From Buttiauxella sp049686335 (GTDB taxonomy: Bacteria; Pseudomonadota; Gammaproteobacteria; Enterobacterales; Enterobacteriaceae): DNA of 64,000 nt. Location of the stretch: the NCBI RefSeq assembly GCF_049686335.1, contig NZ_JBAVHX010000010.1, positions 496,001 through 560,000 on the forward strand, given 5' to 3'. A program made the position numbers and the translations under genes. Each line of letters opens with the position of its first letter. Position 1 is the stretch's first letter. The notes under the pieces are model-generated. The model searched no databases and had not been told where the DNA came from. It worked only from the letters and a program-made list of their open reading frames with translations. Below, in pieces: positions 8,974 through 17,556 of this stretch.

Positions 8974-9094
8974 AGCGTCATCCGACAAAAATATCAACAC
9001 CGTTCTGCGTAGGTCGGATAAGCGAAGCGTCATCCGACAAAAACATCAACACCGTTCTGCGTAGGTCGGATAAGCGAAGCGTCATCCGACAAAA
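8974..9094. repeat. Direct-repeated REP array inside the operon
   Basis: A 52-bp unit consisting of a REP palindrome (GTAGGTCGGATAAGCGAAGC then GTCATCCGAC) plus the linker AAAAACATCAACACCGTTCTGC occurs twice, with a third partial copy at the start. The copies are practically identical, so the expansion is recent. It separates the enzyme genes from the ABC transporter genes and may produce unequal mRNA levels across the operon. Confidence 0.85.
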
Positions 9095-9121
9095 ACATCA
9101 AAATAATAAAGAGAACCTGTT

Positions 9122-10057
9122 ATGAACAAAACATCGCTAATTCTTGCTGTCGCTCTGGCACTGTCGTCGGCACAAACCTTCGCACAAGACGTCACCATTA
9201 ACGGCACCGGCGTCAGCCTCGAAGCCAACAAAGCGCCGATTAACACCGCGGTCAATCCGGCGGCGGTTGCAAAACTACCCAAAGATTATCGCTTTGCCGT
9301 TCCCGGTAAATTCACCGTCGCGGTTGCAGCTCTCAATTCACCGCCATTAACCGTGTTTGCGGAAGATAACAAAACGCTGCTCGGCAGCGAGGTGGATATC
9401 GCACGTCTGGTAGCGGACAGCCTCGGTCTTGAGCTCAACGTGGTACCCACTTCATGGGAAGACTGGCCACTGGGCGTGACTTCTGGCAAATACGACGCAG
9501 CCATCAGCAACATTACCGTCACCAAAGATCGCAAACAGAAATTCGACTTTGCCACCTACCGTAAAGACTCCCTCGGTTTCTACGTGAAATCCGACAGCGC
9601 AATTAAGAAAATTGAGAAAGCGGAAGACATCGCCGGGTTGCGCATTATCGTCGGCTCGGGAACCAACCAGGAATCTATCCTGCTGGCATGGAACGAAGAG
9701 AACCTGAAGAAAGGGCTTAAACCATTCACCCCGGTTTACACCAAAGACGATGCCGCACAAACCCTCGCATTGCAGTCGGGACGTGCTGATGCCTTCTTTG
9801 GCCCGAATGTCACGGGTGCCTGGAAAGCCGCATTGACGCAGAAAACCCAGTTAGTCGGCGTTGTAGATGGCGGTTGGCCGAAAGCGGCGCACATCGCGGT
9901 GACACTGAAAAAAGACAGTGGCCTGGTTGAGCCGGTACAAACGGCACTCAATGGCGTCATCAAGAACGGCGACTACAACAAAGTCCTCAATCGTTGGGGG
10001 GAAGGTGTCGAGCAAATCCCGGCGTCCGAAATTAACCCAGCGGGTCTTGGCGATTAA
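9122..10057 (+). CDS. Amino-acid ABC transporter binding protein 1
   Basis: 311 residues, periplasmic solute-binding protein of the polar amino-acid (SBP_bac_3) family. A Sec signal peptide is clear (MNKTS, then ILAVALALSSAQTFA, cleavage before QDV). The mature protein has GSEVDIARLVADSLGLELNV, WEDWPLGVTSGKYDAAISN and the DFATYRKDSLGFYV motif. A paralogue lies at 12322. The pair mirrors the two binding proteins YtmJ and YtmK of the Bacillus sulfur operon. Ligand is probably a cysteine or cystine derivative, by inference. Confidence 0.88.
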   Translation: MNKTSLILAVALALSSAQTFAQDVTINGTGVSLEANKAPINTAVNPAAVAKLPKDYRFAVPGKFTVAVAALNSPPLTVFAEDNKTLLGSEVDIARLVADSLGLELNVVPTSWEDWPLGVTSGKYDAAISNITVTKDRKQKFDFATYRKDSLGFYVKSDSAIKKIEKAEDIAGLRIIVGSGTNQESILLAWNEENLKKGLKPFTPVYTKDDAAQTLALQSGRADAFFGPNVTGAWKAALTQKTQLVGVVDGGWPKAAHIAVTLKKDSGLVEPVQTALNGVIKNGDYNKVLNRWGEGVEQIPASEINPAGLGD

Positions 10058-10067
10058 GGAGCTTCAC

Positions 10068-10577
10068 ATGACAGAACAATTCCGAGACGTTTCACCGGAA
10101 GCTCCCGAGCTTCAGCCGATTATCAGCGGCCTGTTTGGTGAATATGAAGCGCGTTATGGGGACTACTTTTCCCGTGACGCCGAAGTGGAGCTAACTGAAT
10201 GGTATCTGCCGCCACAAGGGCTGTTTATTGTGCTGGAGCGTGACGGGGAAATCATCGCCACGGGTGCCTATAAACCCTTTGATGAACAGACCGCCGAAGT
10301 CAAACGCATCTGGACGCATCCCGAGTTGCGCCAACAGGGACTGGCTCAGCGCGTGATGCGTGAACTGGAAAGCCGCGCGCAATACGCCGGTTACCGTCAC
10401 CTCTATCTGACCACTGGTTTTCGTCAGCCAGAAGCGGTGAAGCTCTATTTAAGCCTCGATTATCAACCGCAATTTGATATTTACCGTGATCGAGAAGAGT
10501 ACAGCGTTGCACCGTTCGATGGGCGTCTGCGCTTCACCAAAGAGCTGGCATTGGCTCGTCTGAGCAAATCGGCCTGA
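10068..10577 (+). CDS. GNAT-family N-acetyltransferase
   Basis: 169 residues with the acetyl-CoA-binding pattern VKRIWTHPELRQQGLAQRVMRELE (V-x-R-x-x-Q/R-x-x-G-x-A loop), followed by the family C-terminal YRHLYLTTGFRQPEAVKLY. The start at 10068 has AAGGAGC nine bases upstream; an in-frame extension into the previous gene is not credible. Counterpart of Bacillus YtmI/YxeL, which acetylate S-substituted cysteines as the first step of their breakdown. The assigned role depends on the operon context. Confidence 0.82.
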   Translation: MTEQFRDVSPEAPELQPIISGLFGEYEARYGDYFSRDAEVELTEWYLPPQGLFIVLERDGEIIATGAYKPFDEQTAEVKRIWTHPELRQQGLAQRVMRELESRAQYAGYRHLYLTTGFRQPEAVKLYLSLDYQPQFDIYRDREEYSVAPFDGRLRFTKELALARLSKSA

Positions 10578-10583
10578 GGAATC

Positions 10584-11540
10584 ATGATGACGACTTCATC
10601 AAATACACCATCCAACGTCCCTTCCACCATTAAAGTCGTTCCGGCGCGTTATCCGCTGCGCACGCTCGGTGCCTTCGTCGCACTGTTTGTGCTGGCGATT
10701 GTTGTTCAGTCGGTAGCGTTTAACCCGCGCTGGGAATGGAGCGTGTTTGCCCGCTGGTTCTTCGACCCGGTGATCCTCGAAGGGCTGGCGCAAACCTTAC
10801 TGCTGACCCTGATTGGCACAGTGCTGAGCGTAATATTTGGCGGCTTGCTGGCGCTGGCGAGATTATCGTCCTCGTGGCTGCTCAATAGTCTGGCGTGGGG
10901 TTACATCTGGCTATTCCGTTCACTGCCGCTGATTGTGGTGCTGATCATCCTCTATAACTTCTCGTATCTCTACGACACGCTCTCAGTGGGTATCCCGTTT
11001 ACGCAGATTAGCTGGGGAAGCTACCAGACCATTAATGTGCTCGGGCAGTTTTCTACCGCTGTTGTGGGGCTGACGCTGGTGCAAAGCGCGTATACCGCAG
11101 AGATTATTCGCGGCGGCTTTTTGGGTGTCGATCACGGGCAATATGAAGCAGCGGCGGCCTTAGGTTTACCGTCCTGGCGCCGTACCGTGCGCATTATCCT
11201 GCCACAAGCGTTGCGGACCATTTTACCGTCCGGTTTCAACGAGATCATTAGCCTCGCGAAAGGGACGGCGATGGTTTACGTGCTGGCGATGCCGGAGCTG
11301 TTCTACACCATTCAGATGATCTACAACCGCACCCAGGAAGTGATCCCATTACTGATGGTCGGCGCAGTCTGGTATCTGGTTATCACAAGCGTCCTGTCGC
11401 TTATTCAGCATCTGGTTGAACGCTGGCTGGCACGCAGTGAAAGACGTTCGGCGATTAATCAACAAAGTCCTGCACGTCATCTCTCTTCTCGTCAGCCCGC
11501 ATTACAAACTCAGGAGGCCGCTCATGCACCTGGCCCATAA
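10584..11540 (+). CDS. Amino-acid ABC transporter permease
   Basis: 318-residue inner-membrane permease of the HisM/GlnP type. The coupling loop EAAAALGLPSWRRTVRIILPQALRTILP, which contacts the ATPase, sits near residue 190. Hydrophobic segments flank it, and a long polar C-terminal tail of about 40 residues is unusual. Only one permease gene is present, so it would act as a homodimer, whereas the Bacillus ytm operon has two. ATG codons at 10584 and 10587 are both possible starts. The 3' end overlaps the ATPase gene by 17 bases. Confidence 0.88.
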   Translation: MMTTSSNTPSNVPSTIKVVPARYPLRTLGAFVALFVLAIVVQSVAFNPRWEWSVFARWFFDPVILEGLAQTLLLTLIGTVLSVIFGGLLALARLSSSWLLNSLAWGYIWLFRSLPLIVVLIILYNFSYLYDTLSVGIPFTQISWGSYQTINVLGQFSTAVVGLTLVQSAYTAEIIRGGFLGVDHGQYEAAAALGLPSWRRTVRIILPQALRTILPSGFNEIISLAKGTAMVYVLAMPELFYTIQMIYNRTQEVIPLLMVGAVWYLVITSVLSLIQHLVERWLARSERRSAINQQSPARHLSSRQPALQTQEAAHAPGP

Positions 11541-12312
11541 TCCCGCTGCGCAAACGGGGCATATTTCGATTACCGGTGTCAGCAAATATTTTGGCCGCCA
11601 TAAAGCGCTGGATAACATCTCGCTTGAGCTCGAACCCGGTTCGGTAACGGTGATTCTGGGGCCGTCGGGCTCCGGAAAATCCACCTTGCTGCGCGCGATT
11701 AATCATCTGGAGCGGGTCGATGAAGGTTTTATCCAGATTGACGGTGATTACATTGGCTATCGCCAGGCGGGGGACAAACTCTATGAACTCAAGGAGAAGG
11801 AGATCCTGCGTCAGCGCGTCAACGTTGGCTATGTGTTCCAGAACTTTAATCTGTTTCCGCATCTCACGGTGCTGGAAAACCTGATTGAAGCGCCAATTGC
11901 TCATAAACAGCTCAGTCGTAAGGATGCCATTGAGCGGGCCTATGAACTGCTGGATGTTGTCGGGCTGCGCAATAAAGCGGATGCCTGGTCACGACATCTT
12001 TCCGGCGGGCAGCAGCAGCGTATTGCCATTGCTCGCGCACTGGCGTTGCGTCCTCGCGTGATGCTGTTTGATGAACCGACTTCCGCACTCGATCCTGAGC
12101 TGGTGGGGGAAGTGCTGGACGTGATTAAGAAATTAGCCCGTTCCGGTACCACGCTGGTGGTGGTGACCCACGAAATCGGTTTTGCCCGGGAAGTCGCGGA
12201 TAACGTGGTGTTTATGGTGGACGGTAAGATTGTTGAGCAAGGCAGCAGCGACGAGGTGCTTAACCATCCGCAACATTCACGAACGCGTCAGTTTTTATCA
12301 AAGGTTCTTTAA
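11524..12312 (+). CDS. Amino-acid ABC transporter ATPase
   Basis: 262 residues, ABC ATPase. Walker A is GPSGSGKST, the Q-loop VFQNFNLFPHLTV, the signature LSGGQQQRIAIARAL, Walker B VMLFDEPTSALDPE and the switch histidine TLVVVTHE. I placed the start at the ATG at 11524, which has AGGAGG seven bases before it; frames open further upstream only because they lie inside the permease gene. It belongs to the polar amino-acid import subfamily (HisP/GlnQ-like). Confidence 0.92.
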   Translation: MHLAHNPAAQTGHISITGVSKYFGRHKALDNISLELEPGSVTVILGPSGSGKSTLLRAINHLERVDEGFIQIDGDYIGYRQAGDKLYELKEKEILRQRVNVGYVFQNFNLFPHLTVLENLIEAPIAHKQLSRKDAIERAYELLDVVGLRNKADAWSRHLSGGQQQRIAIARALALRPRVMLFDEPTSALDPELVGEVLDVIKKLARSGTTLVVVTHEIGFAREVADNVVFMVDGKIVEQGSSDEVLNHPQHSRTRQFLSKVL

Positions 12313-12321
12313 GGAGCAGGC

Positions 12322-13218
12322 ATGAAATTTGTCCCACTGGCGCTATTGATGATGAGCACCTCGCTTTATGCACAGGGAAGCCTTGATCTCAAAGCGAATG
12401 AACAACCGATCCATACCGCAAAAGACCCGGTAGCGATCGGTAAAATTCCGCAGGGTTATAAGTTTGTTGAGCCGGGTACGCTGACGGTCGCAATTTCTGC
12501 CCTTAACTCACCGCCACTGGCGATGCTGGCGAGTGATAACCGCACAAGGATCGGTAGCGATCCGGATATTGCGCGTCTGCTGGCGGACAGTTTAGGGCTG
12601 AAACTCAAGCTGGTGCCGACCGCCTGGGAAGACTGGCCACTGGGGATCACCTCCGGGCGCTACGATGTGGCACTGGTGAATATTGCGGTGACCGAACAGC
12701 GTAAAACCAAATTCGATTTTGCGACTTACCGCGTTGATTCACTGGCGTTTTCGGTTAAATCAGACAGTGCGATTCAAAAAATTAATAGCCCAGCAGACGT
12801 TGCAGGTTTACGCATCATTTTAGGTTCTGGAACGAATCAGGAAAAAATCCTGTTGGGCTGGAATGAAATAAATGAACGTGAAGGACGCAAAGCGGCTCAA
12901 CCCATTTATCTGACGGATGACGCTTCCGGTAATTTGTATATTCAGGCGGGTCGTGCGGATGCCACTTTCGGCCCGCAAAGTGTGGCCGCTTATAAAGCCG
13001 CACTGACTGGTACCACGCGGGTTGTCGGGTTAGGGCCGAAAAAGGCCTATGTTGCTACCACCACCAAAAAAGGGAATGGTCTGGTGTATGCGCTGCAAGC
13101 GGCACTCGATGGCGCGGTGAAACGCGGTGAATACCAGCAAGTGTTGGATAGATGGGGAGAAAAGGGCGAAGAAGTGGCTACGTCTGAAGTGAATCCTCCG
13201 GGGATTACTTATCCGTAG
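12322..13218 (+). CDS. Amino-acid ABC transporter binding protein 2
   Basis: 298 residues, a clear paralogue of the binding protein at 9122. It shares ALNSPPLAML, GSDPDIARLLADSLGLKLKLV, WEDWPLGITSGRYD and DFATYRVDSLAF. A short signal peptide (MKFVPLALLMMSTSLYAQG) directs it to the periplasm. Ribosome site AAGGAG is nine bases before the ATG. The two copies have clearly diverged, suggesting different ligands for one permease/ATPase rather than a recent duplication. It is the last gene of the operon and converges on the TetR gene 11 bases later. Confidence 0.88.
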   Translation: MKFVPLALLMMSTSLYAQGSLDLKANEQPIHTAKDPVAIGKIPQGYKFVEPGTLTVAISALNSPPLAMLASDNRTRIGSDPDIARLLADSLGLKLKLVPTAWEDWPLGITSGRYDVALVNIAVTEQRKTKFDFATYRVDSLAFSVKSDSAIQKINSPADVAGLRIILGSGTNQEKILLGWNEINEREGRKAAQPIYLTDDASGNLYIQAGRADATFGPQSVAAYKAALTGTTRVVGLGPKKAYVATTTKKGNGLVYALQAALDGAVKRGEYQQVLDRWGEKGEEVATSEVNPPGITYP

Positions 13219-13229
13219 CACCATATCGC

Positions 13230-13808
13230 TTAAGCCAGCAGAACCTGGCTGATAAACCCATGAATATCGTCTAACGCCTGCATGCGTGCGAGTGGTGCGC
13301 TGTCGATAATCAGTTGATCAGAATACCCGTTCAGCAACGATCCGAGCTGGCGGGTAACGCGCCCGACATCGGTCTGGCGAAACACACCGCTCTGAATACC
13401 CGCCTCAATAATGCTTGCCAGCAACGCATCCCATTTCTCCGTCAGCGCGAGGGCAAAATCCGCATACACCTTGTTATGCACCGCAAGACGCCACAGCGAA
13501 CTGTACAACTCCCACACCGCGTCGGCGCGATCGGGCAAATAATCTTCGATAAAAAGAGTCAACCCAAGTTCTGGCGCCACGGCGCGCGTCTTTTGAGTAA
13601 ACGTTTCCAGTTCTGCATACATAAAGCGTGAAAACGCCTCAATGCAGAGCGTCTGCCAGTCAGGAAAGTAGTGATAAATATGGCTTCGCGCGATACCCAC
13701 TTGCTCGGTTAGCTCGCGGGTCGTGACTTTTTCCACCCCTTTTTCGGCGAACAAGACTATCGCGGCATCAAGAATATTCTCTTTTAAAACTGAAGCTTTT
13801 TCTTTCAT
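13230..13808 (-). CDS. TetR-family transcriptional regulator
   Basis: 192 residues with an N-terminal TetR helix-turn-helix (AIVLFAEKGVEKVTTRELTEQVGIARSHIYHYF) and an all-helical ligand domain containing TLFIEDYL and GSLLNGYSDQLIID. The ATG at 13808 has AAGGT eight bases upstream and is preferred over the GTG immediately before it. It converges with the sulfur operon, so it could regulate that operon or tyrP, but the sequence does not say which. Confidence 0.8.
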   Translation of the reverse strand: MKEKASVLKENILDAAIVLFAEKGVEKVTTRELTEQVGIARSHIYHYFPDWQTLCIEAFSRFMYAELETFTQKTRAVAPELGLTLFIEDYLPDRADAVWELYSSLWRLAVHNKVYADFALALTEKWDALLASIIEAGIQSGVFRQTDVGRVTRQLGSLLNGYSDQLIIDSAPLARMQALDDIHGFISQVLLA

Positions 13809-13911
13809 CACAGTACCTTCGTTGATGCTGAGCAGACGCTCAAGATTAACAACCTATACCCTGCAACTCGAATTATTTTGGGTATAAGGCGATAAAGTCA
13901 TGGCCTGCGAG

Positions 13912-15123
13912 TTAACCCACATCCGGCAACACGCTGGTGGCGATCAATGCCTGGATAACTATCACGGCAATCCCGCAGGCGAAAACTAAAATCAGCAGCG
14001 GTTTGCCACCCGCGACGCGGTAAACGGTATCCGTCTGCACCTGGCGACTTTTCCACACCAACAGCGAAGGGATGATCAGCGCCAGGATCGCCAGTGCGAC
14101 ACCGGCATAACCCAGTGCCATCACAAAACCTTGCGGATAGAACAGGGCGAAGACCAGCGGTGGCACAAAGGTCATCAGCCCGGTTTGCATGCGGCCAGAC
14201 GCTTTACGGTTGCGGTTAAACAAATCGCTCAGGTAATCAAACAACCCCAACGACACTCCTAAGAATGAGGTCGCTAGCGCCAGGTCGGCAAACAGATGAA
14301 CGGCCAGTTCCACATGCGGCGACGCCACCACTTCACGAACTGCCTGCAACAAGCCATTCAGACCGGAATGATTGGCCAGCAGCCCGCTAAATACGCCGGA
14401 ATCTATCGCACCCAGCGTCGCCACTTGCCAGAAAATATAGGCCACTAACGGGATGGCACTGCCGATGATAAACACCCAACGCAGCTTACGCAGATTCCCG
14501 TCCAGATAGCTGACAATGCTTGGCACACTGCCATGGAAACCAAATGAGGTGAAAATCACCGGAATGGCAGAAAGCGCGAGGCCTTTTTCTAAGGGCAACG
14601 TCAGCAGATTGGTGTGATGGATATGCGGCATCATCAATCCCAACATCACCACTAACATCACGACTTTGGCGCTGAACAACACCCGGTTGAACATATCCAC
14701 CATATGGGTGCCGATACAAACGATGCCACCGGCAACAATAGTGAACAGCAAGACACCGCTGGTGACAGAGATATCGGTGGAGAACCATTGGCTAAGACTC
14801 GCTGCCAGCAGTTCCCCTGCACCGCTGATATACGCCGCGGTTAACGCGTACATCAGGAATAACATGCTAAAGCCCGTGAGCCATTGCCCCGGCTTGCCAA
14901 GATATCGGCGGGCGAGGGTGCCAAGGCCGGTATCGGCGGAAACGTGTTGATAAACTTCCACCAGCAGCAGCGCGGTGTAGCACATCAGCCCCCAAAGGCC
15001 GACCAACAAAAGCAACGTGACGCCAAAACCCACCCCGGCGGATGCCAGCGGCATAGCCAACATTCCTGCGCCAATTGTGGTTCCTGCGACGATAAAGATA
15101 CTGCCAAGAGTGCGATTCTTCAC
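13912..15123 (-). CDS. tyrP: Tyrosine-specific transporter
   Basis: 403 residues, 11-TM aromatic amino-acid permease of the HAAAP family, proton symporter for tyrosine in the inner membrane. It closely matches E. coli TyrP over its whole length, e.g. VAGTTIGAGMLAMPLASAG, LMYALTAAYISGAGELLA and SFGFHGSVPSIVSYLDGN. The length equals TyrP. Candidate TyrR boxes lie upstream. The neighbourhood differs from E. coli, where tyrP is near ftn genes. Confidence 0.93.
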   Translation of the reverse strand: MKNRTLGSIFIVAGTTIGAGMLAMPLASAGVGFGVTLLLLVGLWGLMCYTALLLVEVYQHVSADTGLGTLARRYLGKPGQWLTGFSMLFLMYALTAAYISGAGELLAASLSQWFSTDISVTSGVLLFTIVAGGIVCIGTHMVDMFNRVLFSAKVVMLVVMLGLMMPHIHHTNLLTLPLEKGLALSAIPVIFTSFGFHGSVPSIVSYLDGNLRKLRWVFIIGSAIPLVAYIFWQVATLGAIDSGVFSGLLANHSGLNGLLQAVREVVASPHVELAVHLFADLALATSFLGVSLGLFDYLSDLFNRNRKASGRMQTGLMTFVPPLVFALFYPQGFVMALGYAGVALAILALIIPSLLVWKSRQVQTDTVYRVAGGKPLLILVFACGIAVIVIQALIATSVLPDVG

Positions 15124-15191
15124 GCTTCCCTCTGAATTTACGCTTGTAATAACGACATTGTGCCGCGCAGGTTAAGGGATTGTAGTGAGTC

Positions 15192-15232
15192 CGTCAAATG
15201 TGGATTACAAGAGGTGTATTTATTTGTTTACG
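15192..15232. promoter_or_regulatory. Candidate TyrR boxes before tyrP
   Basis: Two imperfect copies of the TyrR box (TGTAAA-N6-TTTACA) sit at 15192-15209 (CGTCAA..ATTACA) and 15215-15232 (TGTATT..TTTACG), 23 bp apart and each with three mismatches. E. coli tyrP also has a pair of adjacent boxes. A plausible promoter on the minus strand (TTGACG, 17 bp, TAACCT) overlaps the proximal box. This assignment rests on consensus comparison only. Confidence 0.4.
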
Positions 15233-15276
15233 GTTTTGTTGGCGCGGTATTGATTTTGTGAAAGGTGGGAAATAAC

Positions 15277-15435
15277 GGTGGATGACGCTTGCGCTTATCC
15301 ACCCTACAAAATATAAAACGCCTTTCGTATTTCGTATTTCGTATTTCCCAGGTCGGATAAGCGCAGCGTCATCCGACAAACTATTAAACGCCTTTCGTAT
15401 TTCCCAGGTCGGATAAGCGTAGCGTCATCCGACAA
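15277..15435. repeat. REP cluster with TTTCGTA microsatellite
   Basis: One GGTGGATGACGCT..CACCCTAC palindrome (15277-15307) is followed by two GGTCGGATAAGCG..GTCATCCGACAAA palindromes (from 15351 and 15407). The linkers both start AAACGCCTTTCGTATTTC; the first contains three TTTCGTA units and the second one, a slippage difference. No gene lies in 15124-15455. Confidence 0.8.
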
Positions 15436-15455
15436 ACCGCACCGACTTTAGTTAT

Positions 15456-16376
15456 TTACCGACTGCATGAATCCAGAGCGAAAGACTTCCGCTTCGGTGC
15501 CATCGAACAAAGGGCAATCCCCATCGCGATAAACAACGCGCTCACCAGATGGAAGCTATGTAGCGGAACATTAAGGAACAGTACGCTAAACACACCACCG
15601 CTAAGCGGGATCAAGTGCGAATAGACTTCCCCCCGCGTTGCACCAATCGCCTGAATACCTTTGTTCCACAGCAAATAGGAAAGCCACGACGGGAAGATGA
15701 CCAGGTAGGCCAGTCCCAACATAAAGCCCGAATTAAAGTACGCTTTCATTTCTGTAGGTAAATGGGCTACCGAATACAACGACAACACCGGCAGCAGGAC
15801 CAGCGCACCAATCGCCGCGCTGACCGCCACAAACGAATTGCCGCCAACCTGTTTCGGTTTCAGGCGCAAAAACGCGCAATACAAAGCCCAGCTAATGGCG
15901 GATCCCATTGTCCAGACATCGCCACGATTGAGGTTTTTCAGCGTATTCAGATGCAATAGATCGCCTTGCATCACCAGATAGACCACGCCCAGCGAACTCA
16001 AAACAACGCCCGCGATATTGCGCCGTGAAATGGTCTCTTTGAAAATAGATTTATTAATCAGCAACACCAGCGCGGGCGTGGTGGATAAATAGATCGCCGC
16101 ATTCAACGAAGAGGTGTATTGCAGGCCGATATACAGCGTCACCGGAAACAAAACCTGACCGCATAAGGCGAGGAAAAACACCGTGTATTTTGCCGCTTTC
16201 ATCGCTTGCCATTGCGCTTTGACCTGGCGGAAATAGAGTCCCAATAACAGCAGGGCGGTCAGCAACCAGCGCGCTTCGGATAACACGATGGGGTCAACTT
16301 GCGCCACTAATATATGCCCAACGACATAGTTCCCACCCCAGAAGCAGGCGGCCAGACTCAAGAGTAAATATGGCAT
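15456..16376 (-). CDS. EamA/DMT-family transporter
   Basis: 306 residues with the ten hydrophobic segments and duplicated EamA halves of the drug/metabolite transporter superfamily (start LLSLAACFWGGNYVVGH, second half DVWTMGSAISWALYCAFLR). Likely an inner-membrane exporter of a metabolite or amino acid. It is transcribed divergently from a LysR-type regulator with a 215-bp shared promoter region, an arrangement that usually means control by that regulator. The substrate cannot be told from sequence. Confidence 0.85.
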   Translation of the reverse strand: MPYLLLSLAACFWGGNYVVGHILVAQVDPIVLSEARWLLTALLLLGLYFRQVKAQWQAMKAAKYTVFFLALCGQVLFPVTLYIGLQYTSSLNAAIYLSTTPALVLLINKSIFKETISRRNIAGVVLSSLGVVYLVMQGDLLHLNTLKNLNRGDVWTMGSAISWALYCAFLRLKPKQVGGNSFVAVSAAIGALVLLPVLSLYSVAHLPTEMKAYFNSGFMLGLAYLVIFPSWLSYLLWNKGIQAIGATRGEVYSHLIPLSGGVFSVLFLNVPLHSFHLVSALFIAMGIALCSMAPKRKSFALDSCSR

Positions 16377-16578
16377 GATTGTGTTCCTAAAAAACGGTGA
16401 TATACCGCGAGGTATCGATTCAATGTATGTGGCCTGTGCGAAATATAAAATGCTGTTCGATGGCGTGATTAAATCAATATCTGTTTAATATCAGTAAATA
16501 AGCGAATCTCTTCATTGAGGTTTAACATGATAGAATGGCGGGGAATGGAAATCTAATTCATCTTTTTGGTGGCGAGGT

Positions 16579-16593
16579 ATAGTTTAAAACTAT
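16579..16593. promoter_or_regulatory. LysR-type T-N11-A palindrome over the lysR start codon
   Basis: ATAGTTTAAAACTAT is a perfect palindrome around a single central base and fits the T-N11-A core of LysR-family sites. Its last two bases are the first two bases of the ATG of the LysR gene, so binding would occlude translation-initiation DNA and transcription. It is a likely autoregulatory operator and perhaps also controls the divergent EamA gene. Confidence 0.5.
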
Positions 16594-17506
16594 GAGATTC
16601 ACATTGCGGCAACTGGAATTTTTCATCGCTTTAGCACAGACGCAACAGATATCTAAAGCAGCATCGCACTGCAATATTTCGCAGTCATCGATGACGGTTG
16701 CCATGCGCAATCTCGAAACGTCGCTTAACAACCAGCTATTTATCCGCCAGCCGAAAGGGATCCAGCTCACCGCAGCCGGAGAACGTTTCCTGCATTACGC
16801 GCGCAAGATTATAAATGACAGCCAGTTGGCGATAGACGATTTGCTGTATCAGCCACAGCTGGAAAAAGGCACGGTAAATGTTGGCATCGCCAAAACGCTT
16901 TCGGCCTATTTATTACCGGCGATAATTCTGGAGGTGGAGCAGCATTTCCCGTTAATGACGGTCAACTTTATTGAGGCGAATCCGCAAGTCTTAACCGAGT
17001 CACTCAAGCGTAAAGAAATTGATTTCTCGCTGCTGTTAACCTCGAATATCGCCCAGGACAGCGCGCTGCAATCCGAAATTTTTATCCGTTCGCCGCGCCG
17101 TCTGTGGGCGGCTCAAGGGCATCCGTTATTAAACCTGCCGGTGATTCATCTCGCCGATATCGAAAGCCTGCCGTTCTTATTGCTGGATACGGACGAATAT
17201 CCCGATGTGATTATGGAGCACTGGCGCTCGCGGGGCGGTAGCCCAAATATCAGCTTTACCACCACGTCGTTTGAAACCGTGCGCAGCCTGGTGGCCAAAG
17301 GCAAAGGGGTAACGATTTTATCGGATTTGGTTTACCGGCCCTGGTCGCTCGAAGGCTTGCGCGTGATGCGCCGCAGTATTGCCGATAGCACGACCTATAT
17401 GGATGTTGGGGCGGTGACGCTTGCTGATTCACCATTGCGTGAGCCAACCGCGACTGTGTTGAACTACCTGCGCAGAGTGATCACCCGATTAGGGGAAGAT
17501 GGGTGA
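16592..17506 (+). CDS. LysR-family transcriptional regulator
   Basis: 304 residues with the N-terminal LysR winged helix (MRFTLRQLEFFIALAQT, then QISKAASHCNISQSSMTVAMRNLE) and a periplasmic-binding-protein-like effector domain. Divergent from the EamA exporter, which is its most likely target. The ribosome site GAGGT is 13-17 bases before the ATG, and the start codon lies within a palindrome. Its end converges on tynA, with an imperfect hairpin between. Confidence 0.85.
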   Translation: MRFTLRQLEFFIALAQTQQISKAASHCNISQSSMTVAMRNLETSLNNQLFIRQPKGIQLTAAGERFLHYARKIINDSQLAIDDLLYQPQLEKGTVNVGIAKTLSAYLLPAIILEVEQHFPLMTVNFIEANPQVLTESLKRKEIDFSLLLTSNIAQDSALQSEIFIRSPRRLWAAQGHPLLNLPVIHLADIESLPFLLLDTDEYPDVIMEHWRSRGGSPNISFTTTSFETVRSLVAKGKGVTILSDLVYRPWSLEGLRVMRRSIADSTTYMDVGAVTLADSPLREPTATVLNYLRRVITRLGEDG

Positions 17507-17547
17507 TGGCGCCAGGCTTGTGAAGATGCATCAGGCCGGACGCCATC
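17505..17547. terminator. Imperfect hairpin between lysR and tynA
   Basis: GATGGCGCCAGGC (17505-17517) pairs with GCCGGACGCCATC (17535-17547), 11 of 13 positions. It overlaps the lysR stop and sits between two converging genes. There is no T run on either side, so it may be a REP-like element or a Rho-associated 3' structure. Confidence 0.4.
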
Positions 17548-17556
17548 TATAGCGGT

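Noticed and set aside
8974..9094. Regularly spaced repeats resembling a small CRISPR array
   Set aside because: The spacers are identical to each other and the repeats are REP palindromes; no cas genes are nearby.
9918..10067. N-terminal extension of the GNAT gene, and like extensions at 11416, 24229, 24947, 46869 and 49107
   Set aside because: Each extension lies within the preceding gene, and a good start with a ribosome site or overlap occurs at the annotated position.
9122..13218. Recent tandem duplication or assembly artefact of the two binding-protein genes
   Set aside because: The proteins share motifs but differ at many positions and in signal peptides; they are old paralogues.
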